Part shown: piece after piece, positions 1 to 11,900 of the stretch
Position numbering within the stretch: position 1 is the stretch's first letter
How the letters are laid out: the number at the start of each line of letters is the position of its first letter
NCBI GenBank assembly: GCA_022457155.1
Contig: JAJGOT010000205.1
Coordinates: 904,001-968,000 of the forward strand
Reading direction: 5' to 3'
Source: Cladopsammia gracilis
Lineage: Eukaryota; Cnidaria; Anthozoa; Scleractinia; Dendrophylliidae
DNA length: 64,000 bases
Notes under the pieces: model-generated
What the model was told of the DNA's origin: nothing
What the model saw: the letters and a program-made list of their open reading frames with translations, nothing else
Databases searched by the model: none
Position numbers and translations under genes: made by a program

Positions 1-183
1 AACAAATCGACAGGTAAGAACTTTTTTGTTGTTAAATTAAATTTCTTATTTCAAGACTTTACTTCTTATTTTAAGAAAACTTTCTTCCTTAAAATCAATT
101 TCTTAAGAATTAAAGTAAGAATCAAATTCTTAAAATAAGATATTTAAATTAACAACAACAAAGTTCTTACCTGTCGATTTGTT
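1..183. mobile_element. Hairpin MITE at window edge
   Basis: The first and last roughly 60 bases are inverted copies of each other (AACAAATCGACAGGTAAGAA at the left, its complement ending at 183), with an AT-rich TTCTTA-type centre. This is a fold-back, non-autonomous element. It may extend left of base 1. Confidence 0.75.
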
Positions 184-310
184 TTAACAAATTTGGTTCT
201 TAAAATAACAATTCGAGTTTAAGAGTGTACATAAGTGTATTCGCAGTGTATGAAATATTGGATCCATTCAGTTTGAATGCCAGTCGTTCAATACCTGTTG
301 AATGCCTGTC

Positions 311-405
311 ATTGTGTTGTTTCATAATACTGGATCAATCCAGGGAGGAATAGCAATACTCCTAGTTGCTTCATGCTAATGAAAACCAGGTTAAACCTGT
401 TTTTC
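311..405 (+). repeat. SINE 3' fragment
   Basis: Resembles the 3' part of the tRNA-derived SINE found at 20439 and 25863: the TTGTTTC block followed by AGTAGCAATATTCCTAGTTG-like sequence and TTCATGCTA, with several substitutions and an internal deletion. It is an old truncated copy. Confidence 0.55.
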
Positions 406-1192
406 ATTAGCGACATAAGAATAAGAGGAAGCATAACAGCGCTTACATGCATGTTCAGTGAAAACAGGCCTGACATTAGTGTTAGCATAAGCACAAGCAT
501 AAGCATAAGGATCAATGCTCATTTTCACTTTATGCAAATTCTTATGCTTCCACTTATGCTTATGCTTAAGTTACAAGTGAAAACCAGGATTTAAACTTTA
601 GCCATGCAGGCCACCTATGGCTTATGTTTGACTTGAAGTTAAACAGTTTGAAATTCTCTTTGTGATATCCCTGTCTCTGTGCAAGATATAATACACAAAT
701 ATGATGTTTCTGTCCAAAATCCAAAATTTGGAAAACAGTTAGGTAGTCTGTTTTAAAAGGATGTTGCTTAGAAGTAATGATAATTAGTTATATGTAAATA
801 TCCAGATGGAGGAAAGCTGACAACATCTGTGCTTGCTGTCCTGTCCTCCAGAAACTTGGGATGCAATAGAACCCTATCTGTAACAAACCAGCATCCTTAG
901 TGCTGGTATGTAGTGGCATGGTGGCAATTTATTTGAAAGGCAACATTAGTAGCTAGAAAAAGTATGTGAAATGTGTGGATGTAGATTTGGAGGAATTCAT
1001 GAGTCTGGTATAATATTAAATTCTCCCCATCAAATCAGTTGGTAATACATGGGACATAACGGTACTAATTTAAAAATAATGTACCTGTAGACTACATGTA
1101 CATTGTAGTTTAACATTCTTACTAGACTTATGTACATGTAGCCACCCTGAGGTTTCCATCATTTTACGATGTTGCCTTTTTTTTAATCACAG
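406..1192. other. Intronic or flanking DNA, no gene seen
   Basis: Low-complexity CATAAG-type short repeats around 480-560, then ordinary AT-rich sequence. It leads into the splice acceptor at 1191-1192. I searched it for the missing WBP11 N-terminal exon (the conserved start before the NKKQR segment) and did not find it, so that exon is probably outside the window. Confidence 0.5.
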
Positions 1193-1286
1193 AATAAGAA
1201 GCAGAGGAAAATGGTTCGAGAAGCTGTCTTAAAATCCAAGGACCCAAGAAGAATTTTGGAAGAAATCGAGAAAATTGAGACTCTGG
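1193..1286 (+). CDS. WBP11: WBP11 exon a
   Basis: Acceptor TTTTAATCACAG and donor GTAAAA. Encodes NKKQRKMVREAVLKSKDP and a charged helix ending IEKIETL; the exon ends in phase 1. It matches the early conserved MVRAAVLKMKDP-like block of WBP11. Confidence 0.85.
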
Positions 1287-4200
1287 GTAAAACACTTTTT
1301 ACTGTTATTCTAAAAATTTTGTGGTCAGCATAAGCAAATCAAATAATCAGCATACCAACAACTTTCAAATGAAACATCAATACTCAGCTTTGATTGCATT
1401 CTCTCTTGTCAGAAAATGATGCCGGGCCAATCCCTCTTCCAAATGACAAAGCACTGAAAGACAAGAAAAGAAAGCTGAAAGAGACACTCGATAGGATGGT
1501 CAATCTTCTTGTAAGTGCATGCATTGCCAGATAACTCAGATTAATAACAATGTGTTGCAGATTGTTTATTGTAAAGTAGTTACATGTAGGGTATATTGAA
1601 CAAGTTGTTAATTATGCATCAGACTTTTTCATCAGAAGGCCAGTTGTTCAAGTCCATTTCTACATTGTGTTGTTTCCTTAGAAACATCTTCTCCACTCAG
1701 GTGTATAAGTACACTGTATGTCAGTGACAGTGAACCCCTTAGAGGGCTGAGTGGTAATCCTGCAATAGAATAGCACCTTTTCATTAGCCATCGCAATCTC
1801 CTTAGCAGATAAATACAAAACTGTAGTATCAGTGCTGTTGTTAAAGTGCACCTAACCCCCAATTTTTTTCTTTTAATCAACTCAATGTACGTTGAAAAGT
1901 CGAATAGTGAATTATTTCTTGTTTTTAATGTCGCATTAGTGAGTTATAGAGATTTGAATTTACAAAATGCTAATTAGATGACATCAGATCAAGACTTTAC
2001 CATTATTTCTACTTCAATCTACAGTATGCAGTTCACAGCTTAAGGATAATCAATTTAAGAAATACTAAATAAAAACTGTTAATAGTCAGTTGATTTGTAA
2101 AAAAAATATTACTTGGAGGTGGAAACAAGTAGTTGTATAATAAACGGGTCTTGATTTGACGTCATCTTATTAACATTAACATACAAATTTTTGTAAATTC
2201 AAACCTCTATAATTCACTAAGGCAACGTTAAAAACAAGAAATATTTAACTATTCAACTTTTCAACGTACATAGAGTTGATTAAGCGAAAAAACAATTTTG
2301 GGGTTAGGTGCACTTTAATGAGGGCCATATTTAGCTTTTTGCAATTATTTTTCTGTTCAGTCTATTTCTGTCATTTTGCTCTCTCTCAGGAGAAAGATGA
2401 CCCATCTCATTCAGGACAAGTGAGACAGTGAGTAAAACCAGTCTCCATGGTTAAATCATCTGTAGTAATTTAATTCTGACTAAATGTAACTTTCATTACA
2501 GATTGATTGCTGACAGTGAGAGAAAACGTTTGCAAGCCCAGATGTCGGCACATGGTAACGCTTCTTTGAATATGTTGTCGTATAGTGATACTATGTAATT
2601 CAGCTATCAGCAGAAAGCCATTACACCCCCCTCTTGAAATAAAGCAAGAAGCAGAAAGCAGTCAAGGCAGTGATTATACTCAAGCTGGTTATAAAATACT
2701 TGTAAGGTCCCTGAAGCTCTATAACAAAGTTGTGGACCATGTATTATGTCAGGATGAAACTCTTTGTCATAAACAAAGGTGATGTAGTTGACCCAGGTTT
2801 TTAGCCAGAAATTGAAAACTGTGTGTCCTGAGACATGTATCTCATGAAATTTATAAACTAGCAGTAATCACAGATTATGGAGACGTGTTCGAAGGAATTT
2901 CCAGCGAAAATGTGCCCCTGAAAAAAAAACACAATAGAGGCAGCCATTTGGAAGACCGGCCACCCAAAAATCTCAAATTTTACTGCACATAAACCACAGG
3001 ACAACCAATACGAAATTAGGATTGCATTCTTCGAATGCGATTTAAGTTTACTGTGAATTTTTTTTTTTTTTTTTTTTTCATAAAGTGGGCATCCATAGGA
3101 CACCCAGATGGCCTTCTGGCTATAACCTTGAAATGAACTTTGCTAAAACTCTGGACTAGTAACATGTTGCAGCACACGCTAATAGGTTTTGTACCTGCAC
3201 TTGTTACTTTGGGCTTCTGAAAACATACATATAAAACTAAAATAAGTAGTACTGTAGAGCTCAGTGCAACAACAGAAGGGATAAGATAGATTTTTTTCTT
3301 GGTTTGTGCTTTTGACCATATTTTTGTAAACAACATTATGGTTACATTTTGACCCTTTTGATGAAATGTCAAGTATTAATTTTTTTCTTATAACTGGATT
3401 TTAATTCATTTGTTAATGACTGTTTTTTTTACAGAGTTAAGACAAAGAGCTCTTGCTGAGGTGAGTAAATCAGATAATAAAGAAACATGAATATGAATAC
3501 ATGCATAAAATTATTGTGGGCCTTCAGTAGTTTGTGTTGTTTTCCTTTTCTGCTGCTGTGAAATTTGTTTATTGTTACTATTGTTAATGATTTTTTTTTA
3601 GTGTTATGTAGTTATTGACTGACGAGGAGGGCCGGATGGGAAAATATTTGGCTCAAGGTCATCGTGTTAGATGGTGTGCAGCGATGTCTGTATGCCATGA
3701 CTGAGAGTCAATAAGTATTTTATCATATGGCCAATTTGGAGACAAAATTGTTTTAAATTTTCACACGCAAGGCCGTACACTTTTGTAGTAGGGCCATACG
3801 GCTTTTTCCAGCCCCGCTCACACCAATGCATACAACCCTCATACGGGACTGTTATTGATGGTTTTGTAAAGAAAAGGCTCACAGGGATGAACAGGTCATA
3901 CAATAAGTGAAAATATTGTCAGAGGCTGCTAGATGCAGTACCGGTATGTGGAACATAATACATGGGTGCGCAGAGATGAAACTTCTCTTTGTTTGTTCAA
4001 CGTGCGTGTTTGTGCAGTGAATGAGTGAGATATTGAATTGAACACCAGGCAAGCAGCCAGCAGTATTGTTTTGTTTATTATAAATGACACTAATTACAAA
4101 GTTTTAAGCAATTTTCTGAAGATTTCTGAAGATGTTGGAAAATTTTCTGAAAGCTGTCTGAAGGTTCAACAAACATTTCCGATCATTACCGAAGATTGCG

Positions 4201-5915
4201 GAAGATATCCAACAACAACAGCAACAAACAAAAATTTATTAGACATATAAGCTTAAATACAGTTGCCCTGCAAATTAGCAAAAACGCTATTATAACAATT
4301 TCATTTGTTTAATATCACAAAGTATTTGGGGAACATGAATATAGTCGTCTGTTTTCTGGAGAATCTCCAGAAGAATTTGTTGATTTTCGATTTGAATTGA
4401 GATTTCCTCAACGATTTAAGAGATTTAGGTAGTCCGTTCCATATCATAGCACCAGTTTTTGCAAATGATTTTTTCATTTTTTCCGTTCGGGAGTACTTAA
4501 CAGACCGTAATAATTTTGGTTTTAATAATTTTGCTTTTCGAATATTTCCCAGCAAGATTCGAAGATTTTTCAATTTTAGACCAATACCTTTGATCTTATT
4601 TGACGTTTGTTAAGAGCAAACATGGCAGGTAACATAAAGATATTGATATCTTTACTCTTCACAGTGGAGATAAAAATGATATCTTCACATGTGTCGAGAT
4701 ATGATTTTTCTGCAGTGAGAGAAATCCTTGTATTTCACTAAACTTTTTTATAATAATGCCATATCTAACAGCCTTTCCCTCACACAATCTTGTAAGGCTA
4801 GTACCGGTATGCCTTATCAGTATGATTGCCAGAAGATCTAACATCCCAATTTGTAACCCTAAGGAGTTTGACAAAGTTCACCTGAAAAAAAAACAACGGA
4901 GTTCTGGCCCTCTAGTGCTTTGACTGTACATTCCGACCCTAGTTACTTCCAAAACTGCATAGAACGTAAGCTGGAAGAACTCAAAACGACGCCATTATTA
5001 TAAACAAAACAGACTGGCCGTGAGAATATACAACTGCAATACTCCTGACCCGCGCCAACGACCTGAACGAACATAACGTTATTAAAGGCTATTCATGGAA
5101 GGACATTATGAAGTCTTTAAGTCCCTGGCACCTCTCAAAGAATTGAGTGCGTGTCCTTACCGCCTCGGCCCAAAGCGTTAATTCAGCGCTCCTGGTTAAA
5201 TGAGCCGTTGTGGACAAGATGAACCGGCGGGAAAGTCTGGAATCATTTCGGATCAGAAAAGGGGCAGAGTTGTGGCCCATTTGCCATCTCGTGCCATGGT
5301 CGAAATGCCCGATATCCGAAGTGCTTCCAGACTTATAATATTTTGCTGTAATTTTCGGGCAGGAATGCCTTTTCTATTTGCCATAGCATTTCCCAACATG
5401 CTTTGCGACAGTGGCAGAGAGGCCCGCTGTGCATGTTCGGGCACTTGAAATACAGCTTTGGGCAGTTGAAGTGAGTTCTTGCTGGCCGGCCGAAATTGGG
5501 CAAGGCGGGCAAAGGCTATAAGCTGCCAGAGGAGAACCGGGAGCACTTCCCAGGAGGTCCGCAAAGGAGACGGTGCAAAACTAAGTGGCTGACTATTGGC
5601 GATAAAATGAAGCGATTTTGAGGGAATGAACGTCCTAAGTATGTTTTTGGTAACTTTCACTAAAATTGTGTGTTTTAGGCCTTTAAAAGCACAGTTTTGT
5701 CAAATTAATGATTTATTATTCTTAAGGTACTTAAAACAGATCCAAAACGGGGAAGAAAATCCACATCTTTGAGAAAGTGTTGTGGGCTCCTATGACACCC
5801 TATGGCCCCCAGGACACCCTATGCACCAGTATCTTTTCAAAAAAAATTATTCTGTTTGAACATAGAAGATTTGTTAATGTCATCTTACAAAACTGAAGCT
5901 GAGGAGGCCTAATTA

Positions 5916-5958
<43 letters not shown>

Positions 5959-8900
5959 TCTCTATTCTTTTTATGTTAATGTGTTATTGTAATATGGCCA
6001 ATAAAAAATTTAAAAAAAAAAAATTAAATTTGTTGACCTGGTTTAAATCCTTTCAGTGAAGTATGAAGTAGCTAATAGTTTTGTTCAGTCTACAGTTTCA
6101 TTTTAAATCCATCTCTGTCTCTCTCTGATTTTTTTGGGTTTGACTCTGAACATGATTTGAAAACATGAATGATTCATGTGATGTGATTGATTTTCAGGAA
6201 GCTAGGATACCAGCCGATATCCCCTTACCACCCAACATCCCTTTGCCACATGCAGGTGTGTTTTCTCATCATTGTATTCAAGAGATGGCTCTTAGAGCCC
6301 ATTTGATTAAAAATTCTGGACCACTCTGACAACCAATTAGCTTGTAAAGCTCAATCTAGATTGCATGTGAAGCCACACTGTAGAAAATAATATTATACAG
6401 GGGAATATTTATAGATTTTATGAGAACTACACAATATATTATCTCAGGTGCGAGGGTAAGCATAGCTCTTGCTACTTACACAATTGAAGTCTTTACAGTA
6501 ATGCCACCATTTTTTGAATCTTTCAGGGATGTTGATGCCCAGTGATATTCCTCTGCCTGGACCATTACCTGGACAACTGTAAGTTTCTGTAACATTTACT
6601 GATCTTGGTTATAACAGTATTAACACTGTTGATAGCAGTTTCATTAAAATGTGGCTTCCAGTAGTTTGGACTCAAGTAACCACCAACTGTCAGGGTTCTC
6701 CCTAAATTTCAGCTCAGCAGGTAAGGGATTTTTGCTAAGCGGGTAAAGGGAAAACTGCGTGTCTTAAAAATTTTCCGGGGGCAAGCTGTTACAGGCGGTA
6801 ATAAGTGCTGCTTGAAGCGGTAAATTTTACCGGTTACCGCCTGATAAGGAGAACCCTGACTGTGTCTTGATTTTCACTTACATTGTAAATCTGAGTTATG
6901 AAAACACCTCCTTCTACTTTGACTTGACTTTGATTGGCTTTGACACCCACTTTTAGTAGAAGTTATTGAAACGCCGTAGCATCATAGACATTTATTGAAA
7001 CACCGTAGCATCATAGACATTTATTAGCATAGCTTATAGTTAGCATATACTATGGTCTGTCGTGGTGTTTATTGTGCCCTACGCTAATGACAGAATATGA
7101 TGCTATGGCACTACTGTCCATAGCAAAGTAAACTACCCTTATAAATACTATAATGCTACAACACTACTTTCCATTGCAACAGAAACTATAAGATGTGCTA
7201 ATAAAGAATATAATTATGCAATATTACAGTCCATTGAAAACGTTAAGTGTATGTAGTACCTTTATACTGCTGCTGTCGTTTCTGAAATGCCTGTGTATAG
7301 GCTGCACCCCAAACTCAGTGTCATAACATAAACCCTGTATCAAATGCTTGTACCCAAGTATAACTGAACTGCCCCAGGAGCTTTTTCCTTAAAAAAAGTG
7401 CAATCTAATATGCAGACACACAAGCTGCGGTTACTGAACACCCTTATTTTCTTTGTTAGGTCCCTTCCTCCAGGTCACTGAACACTCTTATTTTCTTTGC
7501 TAGGTCCCTTCCTCCAGGTTTAATCCCCCCTGGTCCACCCCCAGGTCCCCCACCAACACTTCCTGCAGGACTCCTCCCACCTGGACCCCCGCCTGGACCC
7601 CCACCTGGTGCCCCACCAGCAAGCATTCCCCCACCGCCTCCCCCAGGAATAGCACCTGATGATTCAGAGGGAAAATCATATGACGATGGTGGTGATAGCG
7701 AGGGAAGCACCAGTGAATCAGGTGGTGAAGAGGAGGAGTATGACCCGGCAGTTCCCCTGGAGAGGTTGGAAGGAGACAACGATATGGTCAACAGCTTGGT
7801 GAACAAGGTGACAACACTGATGAAGAGATGGATAGTGAAGGAGGTAAAAAAAGTTTTTGGTACTTAATAGAGTGTTTTAACTGATGTCGTATCAAAATTC
7901 AGAAGCATGAAACAACAGTTTTCGATTCCAAAATGTTTTTGTAAATGTAGAGAGTTTAAAACTACACATCTGGGCCAAATTTGAGAAGCACCAGAGCATT
8001 TTGTTCAAGAGTTATAGGCAAACAAGTATTAGACATTTTTGGTAAGAAATGTATAGAGGGGCCATCTTGATGCCCCACACAGGGACACTAACATGGCGGC
8101 CAAAAATTCAAAGTCTTAATTACACCAAAAATCTCATCACAAAATATTGTATTCACTAGAAGTGCCATTAAATTGGCTTATAAGTATCTATAATTCAAAA
8201 ATAACATTCGACTGGTTCAATTTTGTTTATTTTCACAGCTTCTGAAAAAGCGGCTAAAAAAGTCCAAATTCCACAAGAATGGCAATTTTGTAAATCGGAA
8301 GCAAAACATCGTTAAAAACTGAAATGTTTTGTGAAAGATTATAACACTGGTATCCACATACCATGTTAAAAACAGCTTTGTAGGATGTATACTTTAGATT
8401 TTTGAATTTTTATGACATCATGTGCAAACACTCTATACATGGTGCGCTGAACTTAATACATGGTGAAAATCTAAACCACTACTGAAATTAATTTCTACCC
8501 ATAACTACTATAGTTTCTAGAAGACCTAGGACCCTTGTTGTAACTTTTTTTCATTAATATCAATGTAAAATCTACTAAAAATACGAAAAAAGCAAGTGAC
8601 ACACTCGAACACCAACCCTGCGGCCTGGCCAGTACCTTACACATGCGCACAGCCATATCACCCTGGCAGTGGCAGCCATGAGTCCTAGTTAGGACTCATC
8701 AGCATACCTCAGGGTGATATGGCTGTGCACATGCCTAAGGTATTGGCCAGGCCATGGAGTGTGTCACTTGCTTTTTTCGTATTTTTACTTAAAATTTACT
8801 GACACACCGATGGCAAAAATGCTGATCCACCTCTCCATATGCAAACCATGGGAGGATGGCCGTGCTGTCCCCAGCCAACAGCTACGACATGTGTTGTGTG

Positions 8901-11900
8901 GAGCTGGCACTTAAAGGGATGCTTGCATCCACCTTGGCAGTAAAGTGGCGGGGTCGATGATCTTATGTGAGACCCTGCCTGGCTATGCCATGCTGATGAG
9001 TCCTAACTAGGACTCATGGCTGCCACTGCCAGGGTGATATGGCTGTGCGCATGCGTAAGGTACTGGCCAGGCCGCGGGGTTGGTGTTCGAGTTTGTCACT
9101 TGCTATTTTCGTATTTTTAATTAAAATCTACTGCAAATTAATATTATTTTTACAAATCATTTCCATAATCATTTGACATGACTGTTAATCAACAGTTTTG
9201 GTACATCAATTAAGGTGACCATTTATCACAACACTGGACCATTACTGACACTGCCCTTTAAAGGGGCATTGTCATGCAGATTTTGCTGTGTTTCGGTCAA
9301 AATACACTAAATATATGACAAAGTACCTTTGCTCAAACATAAAATTGCTTTTAGAACACCAAGAAGATAATATCAAGTGATTTCTTCAAGGAAGAACAAA
9401 CCATAATAAGTTTTTCTGCGATTTTTCCATGACTCTTGGGAAAAAATTGAAAAACTTGGCCAATTTTTTCAAGTTACAATCCATTTCCATCCTGGCCATC
9501 CGCAGCCAAAGATAACGAATAATACTTTCTGTGCACTGATAGAGTATTTGTTAACAAAACTGGACCATTATTTTAAGGTTTCCATTGAAACAAATATGTT
9601 TTTTGGCTTTTCAAAGTGATACTAAAAATAGGTGACAGTGTCCCTTTAAAAATCATACTCATATTAAATTTTTTACTCATCTCCTATCTTGAGGTCTCTG
9701 TTATTCAATACATGTACATAGCGATCAATAAGGCCATTTGCTCTTTTGAGTGGATGTGGTTAAATAAATACATTGAGTGGGTTTCAACAGATTTCTCTGC
9801 TTTGCTACAGAGTCAAGAGAACGTCAAAGAACAGTGAGATTTGCTGATGAAGTTGAGTCAAGTGAAGGCCAATCCTCAAAAAGTTCCAATACCTCGTCCA
9901 TTCAAGATTTCCTCCTCAAAATGGCTGGCCAGCCTCTTCCAGATAAACAGGTACATAAGTAATGTTTACTACATGAGCGGGAGTCTTGTATCGGCCTTTA
10001 CAATCATGAGGTGCAGCCGAGTGAATGTATAGTGCCGATACAACACGGATGCGAATGTAGTAAACAACTTGTGAAATTCACATTCCAGATGCAACTCTCT
10101 AATTTACATATCAGATACAACTCACTAGTGGTTGTATCTAATTTACATATTAGATACAACTCACTAATGAGTTGTATCTGGATTGCAGGGTAACCAGGTG
10201 ATTGGAATAGCTCATTTCTATTTGTTAGTACCCTTATAAATTATTAATGAATTTTACAATATAATATCACATGCCTTTTTACTCATGCGCGTAGCGGCAT
10301 GAGGTAAGGTTTCGGCTCCGTTTTTCTTGTTATTTTTATTATTATTTTTATTTTTTGTGTCACGATTTTGCATGCAAATTTATGCACGCATATTTTAAAT
10401 TGTACACTTCCGGTTTATTGGTTTGCCACTACACTTCCTGTTTAGTGACTTCCGGCTACTCTCACTTCCGGTAAAAGAGCATTACTCAAGTGTCACGACA
10501 GTGTCTCCTACAACCCTACTTACATTAGCAATGTTCACGTTTGGTATATATAAGACCAGAAGCTTATCACGTAGAAGCGTGCAACTTCCCCCTAATATGT
10601 TCAGAACTATGCTGGGGATTATTAGAAGTCCCAACCGACCAATCAGAATCACGGATTGATTTTTTGACCTTATATGGAAGGAGATTTTCAACTCCACGCG
10701 CGTAAACGCGGCCGCTCAAATCGGCAAGAAAACTTCGAGGAAACTACAAGTGCCTCGCGAAATATGGACAGCTTACTTTCACGGCTATTTTCGTCGCTAC
10801 AAAATCACATTTTGAGGTTCAAAACTAAAGAGGAAAAAGTATCGAATGTTCTAGTAGTTCTAAGAAGATGGCGATGGAGTAAGGAACAACGTAAAGCTCG
10901 ACGCCGCGAAATATGGACAACCAGGTTTTTTCAAGCGCTGTTTCATCTCTACCAAATCACCACTAAAATGGTTCTTTAAAGAATTTCATGTGCAATATGG
11001 TAATGTATTTTACTTATTCAAATGTAATTTCAAATTAGAAAGATTGTTTAAGTCAGGTTTTGATGGTAGTAACGAAATATGAATTGTTTTTAACTTAACA
11101 AAGAGATTGAAGCGTACGGAAGAAGCAAAGCAAATTGTCATAATTCAGTACGCAATGCCATGTGTTTTTCTGTTTTATTTTGAAAACAAAAGTGTTTTTA
11201 CTCTCCTTTTCGCTTATAATTTATCGCTCAAACATACAATATTTCGTGTCTGACTTGAGCTTAGGGTTTTTCTTCCCAAATCGGTTGGAATAAAATTTTG
11301 AAATATGAACGCCGGCGCGGTGTTTATTAATATTCAGTTCGCTGTATTTTAGACAGCCAACCAACACTTTTAAAAACTTTCACCGACTTTGTCAACCCAT
11401 CCTTACCGTGGTTTTTCTTTGTATTTTACGTAATTGTTTCTCAAAGCGATTTTTGAGAGGAAATGAGCATACCAAATCAGTTTGTTTCAAACATGTTTAA
11501 GCTTATGCCTACTTGTTTTCCGAATTTATGATTTTGTACGAGAAAGTTCTGATGATTTGCATCTTGAGAAATAATTTAACGTACTATTTTTAAAACTGAG
11601 TTGCGTTAATTTTTTGTGTGTAAATGTGGCATCGCTTAGGTTCTGAACCTAAGAGTGCATTTTCATCATCTCGACAAAACTAAATTGCGGTTGTCTTGAG
11701 GAATTTCGAAGTTTTCTTTATATCATTAAGCTTAATTGTTTTCGAGCAGAAGCTATCAGGAGCTTCTGTTTCGAGTTACGATAAAATGAGTAATTTTAAC
11801 TGTGATAAACTGGCTGTTGAAGATCTGAAATGACCTTTCAATGACCGTACAGTTTGTTTATTTAATTCAACTACATTGTATTTGAGTCTATTTGTCTTTG

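Noticed and set aside
5253..5660. 135-codon minus-strand frame as a gene
   Set aside because: No recognised motif, no splice or start context; kept only as a GC-rich block.
7456..7806. Gly-rich minus-strand frame of 116 codons
   Set aside because: Antisense shadow of the Pro/Gly-rich WBP11 exon; no splice context or independent motif.
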